Shown: positions 24,833-33,560 of the stretch, piece by piece | How positions within the stretch are numbered: position 1 is the first letter of the stretch | Layout: every line of letters begins with the position of its first letter | Source of the DNA: Ectothiorhodospira lacustris | GTDB taxonomy: Bacteria > Pseudomonadota > Gammaproteobacteria > Ectothiorhodospirales > Ectothiorhodospiraceae | DNA: 34,998 nucleotides | Assembly: GCF_022227845.1 (NCBI RefSeq) | Contig: NZ_JAJNQN010000024.1 | Coordinates: 1-34,998, forward strand | Direction: 5' to 3' | Program-made: the position numbers and the translations under genes | Notes under the pieces: generated by a model | The model's input: only the letters and a program-made list of their open reading frames with translations | The model's database searches: none | What the model was told of the DNA's origin: nothing

Positions 24833-26461
24833 GTGGATAAAGGCGACGAACGGCCCACACCTGAATTCAAGCCGTGTACGGAAACACCCGCATATCGTCA
24901 GTGGCTGCGCGATTCCGGTCGCGCCCCTGAAAGGCTCTGCGTCGAGGCGCAACGCCTGGGCCTGTACTGCCGGTATGCCGGTGTGGGCCTGTGGGACATG
25001 TCCGTGGTGGAGGCGGATCCTCTCAACCCCGATAACGTCTTTTTCTGGTCGGAGAGCTTTCGCAGGCTTTTAGGTTTTGAGACTGAAGAAGAATTTCCCA
25101 ATCGCTTGGAAAGCTGGTCTTCCCGCCTGCATCCCGCCGACAAGGCCCGCACCCTGCAGGCCTTCCACAAACACCTGCTGGACCGGAGCAACCTGACACC
25201 TTACGACCTGAAATACCGTCTGAAATGCCGGGACGGGCACTATCGCTGGTTCCGGGCCACCGGCGATACCCAACGAGATGTCGGCGGGCACCCCATTCGC
25301 GTCGTCGGCTCGCTGATCGACATTCACGAATCCACCCTGAACCAGCATGCCGCCCAGCAGGCGGAGATTCTCAAAGAGCTCAATCGCTTCCACGATGCCG
25401 CGGCCCGTCTGGCCACCGCCAATGCCCGGCTTCGCATTGACCGCATGGAAGAGGGCCTGAATGAGTGTCTGGGCATCCTGGGAAACTTCCTGGATGCAGA
25501 CCGAGCCTACCTGTTCAGCAATAACCTGGTTGAGCGGTACTGGAGCAACACCCATGAATGGTGTGCACCCGGTGTAAATGGTTATATTGATGAACTCCAG
25601 CACGTGCCCTTCGACTGTGCCCCCGGCATGGTTGATGGTTTTCAGCAGGGAGAGCCCTTCATCGTCACCAGCCTGGATAATCTGCCTCCCGATAAGGGCA
25701 CTTTCCGGAAGTTTCTGGAAATGCAGGGCATTCGCTCCGTGATCCTCCATCCCCTGCTCACGGACGGCGAATTGCTCGGCTTCGTGGGCTTTGACGATAT
25801 CGAGGAAGAACGGGACTTTTCCTCCACGGAGAGGGCCATGCTCAGTCTGGCCGCGGAAAACTTTGCCGCTACCCTGGCCAGGCAACAACACTATCAGCAT
25901 GTACAACAGGCCAAGGCTGAACTTGAAATCGTCAATCAGCGTTTGCGCGAGGCCCTGGAAGAGGTTCAGCGCCTGGCTCGTACAGACCCGCTGACGGGGC
26001 TGTCCAATCGCCGCTGGATGCAGGAATGTCTGGCCAACGAGGCGGCCCGCCGCTTACGCACGCCCAGTCCGCTTTCGATCATCATCATGGACGTGGATCA
26101 CTTCAAAAAGATCAATGACCAGTTCGGACACAACGTGGGTGACAAGGTCCTGAGAAGACTGGCGGACACACTCAAGGATACAGTGCGCTGTAATGATGTT
26201 GTTGCACGTTGGGGTGGCGAGGAATTCATGGTGATGGCGGCGGATACGGATCGACAGGAAGCCCTGAAGCTGGCGGAACGCCTGCGGGGAGAAGTGGCCA
26301 GGTTGCGAGTGCCGCCCCTGAGACGGATTACCATCAGCCTGGGACTGGCAGAGGCCGGCCCGGGGGAAGACCTCAACCAGCTCATCGTGCGTGCAGATCG
26401 CGCCCTGTACAAGGCAAAAGCCGAGGGCAGAAACCAGACCGTACTTGCCGAACTTTCCTGA
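24833..26461 (+). CDS. diguanylate cyclase with PAS and GAF sensor domains
   Basis: A 542-residue cytoplasmic cyclase making c-di-GMP from GTP. Residues ~45-165 are a PAS_3-type domain (FFWSESFRRLLGFETEEEF, YRLKCRDGHYRWFRATGD). Residues ~200-350 are a GAF domain (ILGNFLDADRAYLFSNN, SVILHPLLTDGELLGFVGFD). A coiled coil leads to the GGDEF domain with DPLTGLSNRRWMQE, MDVDHFKKINDQFGHNVGD and the active site GGEEF (461-465). RCND (452-455) is an intact inhibitory I-site five residues before it. GTG 24833 follows AGGAGG with five bases between. No membrane segment or signal peptide is present. The next gene starts 7 bp downstream, suggesting co-transcription. Confidence 0.93.
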   Translation: MDKGDERPTPEFKPCTETPAYRQWLRDSGRAPERLCVEAQRLGLYCRYAGVGLWDMSVVEADPLNPDNVFFWSESFRRLLGFETEEEFPNRLESWSSRLHPADKARTLQAFHKHLLDRSNLTPYDLKYRLKCRDGHYRWFRATGDTQRDVGGHPIRVVGSLIDIHESTLNQHAAQQAEILKELNRFHDAAARLATANARLRIDRMEEGLNECLGILGNFLDADRAYLFSNNLVERYWSNTHEWCAPGVNGYIDELQHVPFDCAPGMVDGFQQGEPFIVTSLDNLPPDKGTFRKFLEMQGIRSVILHPLLTDGELLGFVGFDDIEEERDFSSTERAMLSLAAENFAATLARQQHYQHVQQAKAELEIVNQRLREALEEVQRLARTDPLTGLSNRRWMQECLANEAARRLRTPSPLSIIIMDVDHFKKINDQFGHNVGDKVLRRLADTLKDTVRCNDVVARWGGEEFMVMAADTDRQEALKLAERLRGEVARLRVPPLRRITISLGLAEAGPGEDLNQLIVRADRALYKAKAEGRNQTVLAELS

Positions 26462-26468
26462 GCCCTAC

Positions 26469-29054
26469 ATGACCGCCCTGGACCTGATCTCGCTCCTGTC
26501 CTTTCTGCTCTTTCTGGGCGCGATCATCGGCGCCGTCCTGGGCTGGGTGGGTTTCTTTCACGTACGCGCCCTGCGGCAAAGGGTCTTCCGGCTGGAGCAG
26601 GCACTGGCCGGTCGGCAATCCACGGCACCGATCCCGCCCCCTGAAACCGATCAGGCGGCGGAAACACCCCCGCCGGATCCGCAACTGGTCACGGCTACGC
26701 CCCCATCCGCCCCACCCCCGGATCCCTCGTGGTCCACCGATGGGGCGCCGGGACGCCCGGCCTGGCTGGAGCATCTGTCCCGGCACTGGATGATCTGGCT
26801 GGGCGGCCTGTGCGTGGCCCTGGCCGGCGTCTTCATGGTCAAGTACAGCATCGATGCCGGGCTGCTGGGTCCTTGGGGACGGGTGATGATGGGGCTGGGC
26901 ACCGGGATCGGCCTGCACGTCCTGGCCGAATGGCTACGCCGCAGGAACGGACCGGACCCGTCCATCGCCGCCCTGGCCGGCGGCGCCAGCATCACCCTCT
27001 ACGCCGCTCTGCTGGCCGCCCTCCACCTGTACGACCTCATGGACCCCAGGCTGGTCTTCGCCCTGCTGGCCCTGGTTTCCCTGTTCACCATGATGCAGTC
27101 CCTGCTCCACGGCCCTGCCCTGGCGGCCGTGGGTCTGGTGGGTGCCTATGGGGTTCCCCTGCTGGTGTCCGAAGAGAGCGGCAACATCCTGAGTGCCCTG
27201 CTCTACGCCCTGATCATCAGCGCCGCCGCCCTGCTGCTGTTGCGGCGGATATTTCGTACCTGGCTCTGGTGGGGCGTGGTGGTCGGCGCCCTGGGCTGGT
27301 GGCTGCTGTCCCTGACTATCCCCCAGGCCGATGGATTCCGGGGCCTGTATCTGGCCTTGCTGGCCTGGGGCGTGCTGGCCATCCCCACCTTCGACTGGCG
27401 CCTGGATCGCGGCGAGCCCGCCGATACCCGGCCCGGACATCGACCCATAAGCCTGTTTGGCCGGGTGTTTCGGCTGGACCAGATCACCCTCGTGCTCATC
27501 ATCCTGGCCTGGGGTCTATCCATCCGGCAACAGGGCTTTGACGACCAGGCCCTGTGGCAATGGGGGCCGATGGTGCTGCTGTCGGCCCTGGCTGCCCGGC
27601 ATCGGGACAGCCTGCGCTGGCTGCCCTGGATGACCCTGGGCGTGCAGTGGTCGGCCTGGATGGCCGGAGCCATGGTCTTCGACTGGATAGGCGGGCAGTA
27701 TCGATTGATCGGCATTGACGCCGATCTGCAGCCGGCCTTTTTGCAATTTGCCGCGCTCATGGCCCTGCTCTATGCGGTCATGGCGGCCCTGCACCTGCGG
27801 GGACGGGGATTTTCCCACCCCTGGGCCGCCCTGGCCTTTGTCTCCCCGCTGGCCTGGGTGGCCCTGGCCTATCTGCTGACCGAAGACCTGTCCCGCTCAC
27901 CGGGTTGGGCCGCGGGCCTGTTCCTGATGGGCATGATCTACGGCGCCATCGCCGCCTGGCGACTGGAACGGCGCCCGGGTGAGGCCGGTGCCGGGGTCTG
28001 GTTTGTCATCGGCGGGCATCTGGCCTACTCCTTGGCCGCCGCCGTCATGTTCCGCGAGGCCGGTTTGACCCTGGCCCTGTCGGCCCAGCTTCTGTCTCTG
28101 GCCTGGGTGATGAAGCGCTATCAACTGCCTTGGCTGGATACCCTGATCAAGGGCATCCTGGTGCTGGTGGTGATCCGCCTCACCTTCAATCCCTGGATCC
28201 TGGGCTATCCGCCCGAGCTGCACTGGTCCCTGTGGACCGGTGGCGGCGCCACCCTGTTCTGCGCACTGGCCGCCTGGCAGACCCGCTCCCGGCCCGATCT
28301 GCAACGCTGGCTGGAGGCGGGCACCCTGCACTTGCTGGTCCTCACCCTGGGGGCCGAGGTCCGTTACCAACTCTATGACGGCGACATTTTCATTGCCCGC
28401 TACAGCCTGACGGAAGCCGCCATCAACGCCGCTCTCTGGTCGGGCCTGGCTCTGACCTACCGGCAGCGAGCTCGCCATAGTATGTCGCTTGCCAACCTTT
28501 ACCGGCTCTGTTCCAGGCTCCTGCTGCTCATGGCCCTGGGCAGCTATGCCCTGGCGGTCACGGCCCTCAATCCCCTGTGGGGGCTGGAAACCGTCGCCAC
28601 CCGCCCCATCGCCAATCTGCTGCTCCTGGCCTACGGCCTGCCGGTGGTGATGGCCCTGCTGGTGGCCCGCTACCACGAAGCGCATTTTCGTCCCGCCGCC
28701 CTGGCCATCGCGGGTCTGGGCCTGTGGTTGTTCATCACTTTGGAGATCCGCCACCTCTGGCAGCGGGGGGCGCTGTCCATCACCCTGCCCACCGGCAACG
28801 GCGAGCTCTACACCTACTCCGCCGCCTGGCTGATCCTGGCGGCAGGCGCCATCGTTGCCGGCGGCTACTGGCGCGGCACCCGGCTGTACCGGGCCGGCAT
28901 GGCCCTGCTGATCATCGTCATTGCCAAGCTGTTCCTGGTGGATCTATCGGGCCTGGACGGCCTGTGGCGGGTGGCCTCCTTCATGGGACTGGGTCTGTCA
29001 CTGCTGGGGCTGGCCTGGCTGCACCGGCGCATGGGTGAAATTCGGCAGGTATAA
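26469..29054 (+). CDS. DUF2339 polytopic membrane protein
   Basis: An 861-residue protein with an N-terminal membrane segment, a short coiled region and a Pro-rich linker (~60-95), then roughly 20 or more hydrophobic segments. The HWMIWLGGLCVALAGVFMVKY segment, AWLRRR-type loop and GNGELYTYSAAWLILAAG are typical of DUF2339 proteins, whose function is unknown. ATG 26469 starts just after the stop of the cyclase gene; the longer frame from 26391 overlaps that gene and is rejected. The ribosome-binding site is weak, so translation probably depends on coupling. A perfect TATAAT covers the stop codon at 29050-29055 and may be the -10 box of the next gene. Confidence 0.87.
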   Translation: MTALDLISLLSFLLFLGAIIGAVLGWVGFFHVRALRQRVFRLEQALAGRQSTAPIPPPETDQAAETPPPDPQLVTATPPSAPPPDPSWSTDGAPGRPAWLEHLSRHWMIWLGGLCVALAGVFMVKYSIDAGLLGPWGRVMMGLGTGIGLHVLAEWLRRRNGPDPSIAALAGGASITLYAALLAALHLYDLMDPRLVFALLALVSLFTMMQSLLHGPALAAVGLVGAYGVPLLVSEESGNILSALLYALIISAAALLLLRRIFRTWLWWGVVVGALGWWLLSLTIPQADGFRGLYLALLAWGVLAIPTFDWRLDRGEPADTRPGHRPISLFGRVFRLDQITLVLIILAWGLSIRQQGFDDQALWQWGPMVLLSALAARHRDSLRWLPWMTLGVQWSAWMAGAMVFDWIGGQYRLIGIDADLQPAFLQFAALMALLYAVMAALHLRGRGFSHPWAALAFVSPLAWVALAYLLTEDLSRSPGWAAGLFLMGMIYGAIAAWRLERRPGEAGAGVWFVIGGHLAYSLAAAVMFREAGLTLALSAQLLSLAWVMKRYQLPWLDTLIKGILVLVVIRLTFNPWILGYPPELHWSLWTGGGATLFCALAAWQTRSRPDLQRWLEAGTLHLLVLTLGAEVRYQLYDGDIFIARYSLTEAAINAALWSGLALTYRQRARHSMSLANLYRLCSRLLLLMALGSYALAVTALNPLWGLETVATRPIANLLLLAYGLPVVMALLVARYHEAHFRPAALAIAGLGLWLFITLEIRHLWQRGALSITLPTGNGELYTYSAAWLILAAGAIVAGGYWRGTRLYRAGMALLIIVIAKLFLVDLSGLDGLWRVASFMGLGLSLLGLAWLHRRMGEIRQV

Positions 29055-29055
29055 T
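29050..29055 (+). promoter_or_regulatory. candidate -10 box for the FAD dehydrogenase gene
   Basis: TATAAT matches the -10 consensus exactly, 38 bp upstream of ATG 29093, in otherwise GC-rich DNA. The -35 region is poor. Confidence 0.35.
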
Positions 29056-29092
29056 TCCGCCCTTGCCCCTCTTCCGATTACGGACCTGCCCC

Positions 29093-30703
29093 ATGCTGCG
29101 CATCACCGAATTGAAGCTGCCCCTGGATCATCCCGAAGCGGCCCTGCGCGAGGCCATCGTGACGCGCCTGGGGATCGACGCGGCGGACCTTGTCGGCTTT
29201 CGTCTGTTCCGGCGCAGCTACGATGCCCGCAAGAAGCACAGCGAGATCCAGTTCATCTATACCGTGGACGTAGAGGTCCGCAACGAAGCGGCCCTGCTCA
29301 AGCGACTGGCCCAGGATCGGCATGTAGGCCCGGCACCGGACATGCGTTACAGGCCGGAGGTGCATGCACCGGAAGGTCTGCGGGAGCGCCCGGTGGTCGT
29401 AGGCTTCGGCCCGGCCGGCATCTTCGCCGCCCTGATCCTGGCCCAGGGCGGCTTTCGACCCATCGTGCTGGAGCGGGGCCCCGAAGTCCGCCGGCGCACC
29501 CAGGACACCTGGGGCCTGTGGCGCAACGAGGTCCTGAACCCGGAATCCAATGTCCAGTTCGGAGAAGGCGGGGCCGGGACCTTTTCCGACGGCAAGCTCT
29601 ACAGCCAGATCAAGGACCCCAGGCATTACGGGCGCAAGGTGTTTGAGGAGTTCGTCAAGGCCGGGGCACCGGAAGAGATCCTCTACAGCAGCAAACCCCA
29701 TATCGGCACCTTCCGCCTCGCCGGCGTCGTGGCGCAGATCCGTGAAGAGATCAAGGGACTGGGTGGCGAAGTACGTTTTCAGCACAAGGTCACGGACCTG
29801 CTGATGGAGGACGGCCGCGTGCGGGGGGTAGTGCTGGCGGACGGGGAAGAGATCCTGAGCCGTCATGTGGTCCTGGCCCTGGGCCACAGCGCCCGGGACA
29901 CCTTCCGCATGCTCCATGCCCGCGGGGTATTTATGGAACCCAAGCCGTTCTCGGTGGGCTTTCGCATCGAACACCCCCAATCCCTGATCGACAAGGCCCG
30001 CCTGGGCAAGTATGCGGGGCACCCCAAGCTGGGCGCGGCCGACTACAAGCTGGTCCACCATGCCGACAACGGGCGCTCGGTCTACAGTTTCTGCATGTGC
30101 CCGGGCGGGACCGTGGTGGCCGCCACGTCCGAACCGGAGCGGGTGGTCACCAACGGCATGAGTCAGTATTCCCGCAACGAACGAAACGCCAATGCGGGGA
30201 TTGTGGTGGGTATCTCACCGACGCAGGATTATCCCGGCGGTCCGCTGGCGGGCATCGAATTGCAGGAGCGGCTGGAATCCCAGGCCTATCGGCTGGGGGG
30301 TGGCAATTATCACGCCCCGGCCCAGCGAGTGGGGGATTTCCTTGCCGGCCAGACCTCCAGTGCCCTGGGCAGTGTGGAACCCTCCTACAAACCGGGCGTC
30401 ACGGCCACGGATCTGGCCCAGGCCCTGCCGGACTTCGCCATTCAGGCCATGCGCGAGGCCCTGCCGATGTTTGATCGGCAAATCAAGGGGTTCGCCATGG
30501 GCGATGCCGTACTCACCGGGGTGGAGACCCGTACCTCCGCGCCATTGCGCATCACGCGCGGCCAGGATCTGCAAAGCCTGAACCTCAAGGGTCTGTACCC
30601 GGCGGGCGAAGGGGCCGGCTATGCCGGCGGCATCCTCTCCTCCGGGGTGGACGGTATCCGCGTGGCCGAGGCGGTGGCCAGAGATCTGATCAAGCCACTT
30701 TAG
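29093..30703 (+). CDS. COG2509-type FAD-dependent dehydrogenase
   Basis: A 536-residue flavoprotein. The first ~95 residues form a small alpha/beta domain with ELKLPLDHPEAALREAI and LVGFRLFRRSYDARKK, characteristic of this uncharacterised group. The dinucleotide-binding motif is VVVGFGPAGIFAALILA (GFGPAG at 104-109) with LERG at the end of the second strand. Further family motifs are NVQFGEGGAGTFSDGKLYS, KPHIGTFRL, VLALGHSARDTFRML, CMCPGGTVVAATSE, SQYSRNERNANAGIV and LYPAGEGAGYAGGILSS. The substrate is unknown. ATG 29093 gives the conserved N-terminus; an in-frame start at 29063 adds ten poor residues. Confidence 0.9.
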   Translation: MLRITELKLPLDHPEAALREAIVTRLGIDAADLVGFRLFRRSYDARKKHSEIQFIYTVDVEVRNEAALLKRLAQDRHVGPAPDMRYRPEVHAPEGLRERPVVVGFGPAGIFAALILAQGGFRPIVLERGPEVRRRTQDTWGLWRNEVLNPESNVQFGEGGAGTFSDGKLYSQIKDPRHYGRKVFEEFVKAGAPEEILYSSKPHIGTFRLAGVVAQIREEIKGLGGEVRFQHKVTDLLMEDGRVRGVVLADGEEILSRHVVLALGHSARDTFRMLHARGVFMEPKPFSVGFRIEHPQSLIDKARLGKYAGHPKLGAADYKLVHHADNGRSVYSFCMCPGGTVVAATSEPERVVTNGMSQYSRNERNANAGIVVGISPTQDYPGGPLAGIELQERLESQAYRLGGGNYHAPAQRVGDFLAGQTSSALGSVEPSYKPGVTATDLAQALPDFAIQAMREALPMFDRQIKGFAMGDAVLTGVETRTSAPLRITRGQDLQSLNLKGLYPAGEGAGYAGGILSSGVDGIRVAEAVARDLIKPL

Positions 30704-30727
30704 GGAAACGCTGAACAGGTCTCCTTC

Positions 30728-30790
30728 CGTCCCTTCCGTCCCTTCCGTCCCTTCCGTCCCTTCCGTCCCTTCCGTCCCTTCCGTCCCTTC
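30728..30790. repeat. tandem array of seven perfect 9-bp units
   Basis: CGTCCCTTC is repeated seven times without change and directly abuts the MITE-like unit, whose first bases (CGTCACTCC) look like the parental sequence. An imperfect unit precedes it at 30719-30727. Perfect identity suggests recent slippage expansion. Confidence 0.95.
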
Positions 30791-30862
30791 CGTCACTCCC
30801 GCGAAAGCGGGAGCCCAGAATGCTCAGCCCGTGACTGGATTCCCGCCTGCGCGGGAATGACG
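30791..30862. repeat. MITE-like two-hairpin repeat, copy C (inverted relative to copy A)
   Basis: CTCCCGCGAAAGCGGGAG and ATTCCCGCCTGCGCGGGAAT form two hairpins joined by a linker containing CAGAATGCTCAGCCCGTGAC. This is nearly the reverse complement of 3391-3462. The flank at 30702-30720 matches the terminal inverted repeat of copy A. Confidence 0.75.
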
Positions 30863-30897
30863 GATACTCGGAGCATCGCTATCTGCCTGACGGCCTC

Positions 30898-30922
30898 GGA
30901 TTCCCGCCTGCGCGGGAATGAC
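30898..30922. repeat. half copy of the MITE-like unit
   Basis: GGATTCCCGCCTGCGCGGGAATGAC repeats only the right-hand hairpin of the unit at 30791-30862. Confidence 0.7.
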
Positions 30923-31017
30923 TTCTTCAGAAAATCCTCGGCATATGCGGCGTTTTCATCCTGTCACGGGGGCGGGATACACTCTGCTTCTCTCACCCGC
31001 AAGTTATCCCAGGTCAG

Positions 31018-31746
31018 ATGGATTTCCCCCTCAACATCTCTCAGTGGTTAATGGCCAGTCTCGTGATCGTCATCGGCGCCGTCATCCAGGGCGGCATCGG
31101 CTACGGCGTGGCATTGCTGGGGGCGCCCTTGCTCTACCTGATCCATCCCCAGTTGATTCCCGCGCCCATGATCATCATCGGCATGACCCTGCCGCTGCTG
31201 ATCCTGTCCCGGGAATGGCGCGCCGTGCGGCCCAGGGACGTGGCCTGGGCCCTACCCGGCAGTCTGGCCGGCACGGTGCTGGCCGCCGCCCTGCTGGGCA
31301 GCATCGCGGAAGATGTCATGGGGATATTACTGGGCAGTCTGGTGCTGCTGGCCGTAGCCCTGAGCCTGGTACACCGGGTACCCGAGCCGCAACCGGCCCA
31401 TCTGGTGGGCGCAGCGGGGCTGTCCGGTTTCATGGCCACCATCACGTCCATCGGCGGCCCACCCTTAGCCCTGGCCTTTCAGAATGTCACCGGTCCCCGG
31501 CTACGGGGCACCCTGTCGGCCATTTTCGTGCCCGCCGGCCTGCTGTCCCTGACCGCACTCGGTCTGCTGGGTCGATTCGGGGGTACCGAGATCCTGCTGG
31601 GGCTGTCACTGCTGCCGGCCATCCTGGTGGGATTCCGAATCTCCGTCGGGGTGGCCGGCTATCTGGACCGTCACTGGCTGCGGCCTGCCGTGCTATGGTT
31701 TTCCGGTATCGCCGGCGTAGCCGCCATCGTGCGCGCGGTGATCTGA
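31018..31746 (+). CDS. TauE/SafE-family membrane transporter (putative sulfite/organosulfonate exporter)
   Basis: A 242-residue inner-membrane protein with about seven to eight hydrophobic segments. The first carries the family motif VIVIGAVIQGGIGYGVALLGAP, and the second half repeats it as LSGFMATITSIGGPPLALAF. ATG 31018 begins MDFPLNISQW; AGG is eight bases upstream. Family members are proposed to export sulfite, sulfoacetate or related anions, which would fit with sulfate uptake elsewhere in the window, but substrate is not shown by sequence. It converges on the HD-GYP gene with only 8 bp between coding ends. Confidence 0.85.
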   Translation: MDFPLNISQWLMASLVIVIGAVIQGGIGYGVALLGAPLLYLIHPQLIPAPMIIIGMTLPLLILSREWRAVRPRDVAWALPGSLAGTVLAAALLGSIAEDVMGILLGSLVLLAVALSLVHRVPEPQPAHLVGAAGLSGFMATITSIGGPPLALAFQNVTGPRLRGTLSAIFVPAGLLSLTALGLLGRFGGTEILLGLSLLPAILVGFRISVGVAGYLDRHWLRPAVLWFSGIAGVAAIVRAVI

Positions 31747-31754
31747 CCCCCGGA

Positions 31755-32993
31755 TCAGTCATCAAGTACATCACCAAAACACAGGGCATGGACATCGGTC
31801 AGATCCCAGTCCCGAGGGTCCTCACGTTGGATGATGGATTCATCGCACCCGGGGCGGGATAAATCCATTACCACCGGAGATATTTTCCGTGCCCGGTTCA
31901 CCGAATAAAACGTCCTGACGACGGGTTTGAGCAGTGAACCTTCCGACTGCTCCATGACAACCGCCAGTTTCCCGGAACTCAACCGCACCAGCGAGCCCGC
32001 GGGATAGATTCCCAGTACCTTGACGAAGGCATGAAAGACCACAGAATCAAAGTGATTGCCCGTCCAACTCATCATCTTTTGTAGTGCGATCGAGGGATCC
32101 CACCCCGACCTGTAGGGACGGTTTGATGTAATGGCATCGTAGACATCGCAGACCGCCCCCATCTTTGCCGGTATGCTGATCTGATCACCGACCAGCCCAT
32201 ACGGATAACCGGAACCGTCCATCTTCTCGTGATGATGGAGGCAGACATCAAGCGTGGCAGAGTCGCCGGGCACACCCTGAGCCAGGAGCGTTTGACCGCC
32301 TCGCTGCGGATGGGACTTCATGAGCTCGAATTCAGAGTCCGACAACTTTCCCGGCTTGTTGAGAATCTCCTGTGGAATGTCAGACTTCCCGAGGTCGTGC
32401 ATCAATCCCGCAATACCCGCTTCCTTGACCTGGGCATCGTCGAATTTCAACTCTCGGGCCAACGCCATCATCAAGGCCGAGACAGCCACCGAGTGCATGT
32501 AGGTGTACTCATCCAATTTCTTCAGCCGGCTCAGACTGATCAAGGCGCTGGGATTACGGACAATGGAATTCGATATCTGCTCGACGATATTCCAGGCCAC
32601 GTTCATGTCCACGGCATTACCCATGCGCGCCTCGGAAAACATTTCCGCCACAGCGTTCTTGGATAAATGAAGGATTGTTTTGGCCTGGAGCAGCTCTTCT
32701 TCCATGGTAGTCGGCGGCAGGTGGTGACGCATATCCGCCGCTTTCTCAAGCTGAGCGTCCACTCCGGACTTCCTATGATCCAGGGATGCTGACTCCCGGG
32801 TGCAGCCCACATCCTTCCCCTTGGCGCTATCAATCCAGACTTCCTTGATATGGCTGGCCCGAATGATTTTTAGATCATGGGGATCGGACAGCAAGAAGCG
32901 CGTACGCCAGAAGGGATGATCCATCCATGAACCACAAAATTCCGCGATGTACACACCCAATCTCAGGTCTTCGACACGGATCTTCTTGAGCAA
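31755..32993 (-). CDS. DUF3391 + HD-GYP c-di-GMP phosphodiesterase
   Basis: A 412-residue cytoplasmic protein. The N-terminus LLKKIRVEDLRLGVYIAEF is the usual DUF3391 start. The HD-GYP domain (about 145-330) has HSVAVSALMMALA, GLMHDLGKSDIP (His199-Asp200), HPQRGG, HHHEKMDGSGYP (with GYP at 262-264) and DVYDAITSNRPYR, so metal and GYP residues are intact. It should hydrolyse c-di-GMP and counteract the cyclase at 24833. The start is TTG at 32993, preceded closely by AAAGGA; no ATG fits the conserved N-terminus. The C-terminal ~80 residues follow the pattern of this family. Confidence 0.92.
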   Translation of the reverse strand: MLKKIRVEDLRLGVYIAEFCGSWMDHPFWRTRFLLSDPHDLKIIRASHIKEVWIDSAKGKDVGCTRESASLDHRKSGVDAQLEKAADMRHHLPPTTMEEELLQAKTILHLSKNAVAEMFSEARMGNAVDMNVAWNIVEQISNSIVRNPSALISLSRLKKLDEYTYMHSVAVSALMMALARELKFDDAQVKEAGIAGLMHDLGKSDIPQEILNKPGKLSDSEFELMKSHPQRGGQTLLAQGVPGDSATLDVCLHHHEKMDGSGYPYGLVGDQISIPAKMGAVCDVYDAITSNRPYRSGWDPSIALQKMMSWTGNHFDSVVFHAFVKVLGIYPAGSLVRLSSGKLAVVMEQSEGSLLKPVVRTFYSVNRARKISPVVMDLSRPGCDESIIQREDPRDWDLTDVHALCFGDVLDD

Positions 32994-33090
32994 TGTCCTT
33001 TCACCCCAGTATTGACCGGAAGCCAGGCCGATCCTCCGTTGTGATCTTACTATCCGGCCTTTTCAAACTCCACCAACAGCACCGCAAACG

Positions 33091-33122
33091 AAAAAAGGCC
33101 CGCAATCAAGCGGGCCTTTTTT
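33091..33122. terminator. bidirectional intrinsic terminator
   Basis: AAGGCCCG and CGGGCCTT flank an 8-base loop, with an A-tract on the left and a T-tract on the right, so it can work on both strands. It follows tRNA-Cys in the minus direction. Confidence 0.85.
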
Positions 33123-33153
33123 CAGAAGGACGACAAAGACGTCTTCAATAATT

Positions 33154-33227
33154 TGGAGGCTGGGGTCGGAATCGAACCGGCGTCCACGGCTTTGCAGGCC
33201 GCTGCATAACCACTCTGCCACCCAGCC
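33154..33227 (-). tRNA. tRNA-Cys (GCA)
   Basis: A 74-base cloverleaf with acceptor arms GGCTGGG/CCCAGCC, discriminator T, encoded CCA, T-arm GGTTCGATTCC and anticodon GCA in CTGCAAA. The U73 discriminator is expected for tRNA-Cys. Confidence 0.96.
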
Positions 33228-33252
33228 ATGGGTATCGACAAGTGAAGCGCGG

Positions 33253-33281
33253 ATTCTATCCGGATGCCCTCTACTTGGCAA
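33253..33281 (-). promoter_or_regulatory. sigma-70 promoter of tRNA-Cys
   Basis: On the minus strand TTGCCA (33281-33276) and TAGAAT (33258-33253) are separated by exactly 17 bases, 26 bp before the tRNA. Confidence 0.75.
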
Positions 33282-33355
33282 CCCCCCGCTTGCTGCACTG
33301 CGCCGACCGCATCATCTTCCCGACGGCCGAAACAGCCCTTCCCTGGACTGGAAAC

Positions 33356-33389
33356 GCAAAAAAGCCGCCTTTAAAGGCGGCTTTTTTGC
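33356..33389. terminator. bidirectional terminator between the two tRNA genes
   Basis: A perfect 34-bp palindrome: A-tract, GCCGCCTTTAAAGGCGGC, T-tract, bounded by GC at each end. It would end the tRNA-Gly transcript and block read-through in the other direction. Confidence 0.85.
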
Positions 33390-33409
33390 TTGATTTACAA
33401 TGACATGTC

Positions 33410-33485
<76 letters not shown>

Positions 33486-33502
33486 ATCACTTGATGGCGC
33501 GT

Positions 33503-33530
33503 ATTCTACATCCCTGTTTCAGTGTGTCAA
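33503..33530 (-). promoter_or_regulatory. sigma-70 promoter of tRNA-Gly
   Basis: On the minus strand a consensus TTGACA (33530-33525) is 16 bases from TAGAAT (33508-33503), which shares its -10 box with the tRNA-Cys promoter. Confidence 0.8.
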
Positions 33531-33560
33531 CACTTTTTTTACGTGACGGAGTTCCTGGCG

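Larger units (their letters stand above)
30704..31017. other. repeat-filled intergenic region
   Basis: 314 bp without a gene: a TIR-like flank (AGGGAAACGCTGAACAGG from 30702), a 9-bp tandem array, a MITE-like unit, a half unit and then the leader of the TauE gene. A minus-strand frame through the array encodes repeated Glu-Gly-Thr and is not a real gene. Confidence 0.75.

Noticed and set aside
30215-30796. Minus-strand frame beginning with Glu-Gly-Thr repeats
   Set aside because: The repeat is the 9-bp DNA array; the rest is antisense to the FAD dehydrogenase gene.
30728-30922. CRISPR array
   Set aside because: The units are 9 bp without spacers, and the other repeats are hairpin elements; no cas gene is present.
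33063-33281. A 72-codon minus-strand frame
   Set aside because: It runs through tRNA-Cys and its terminator.
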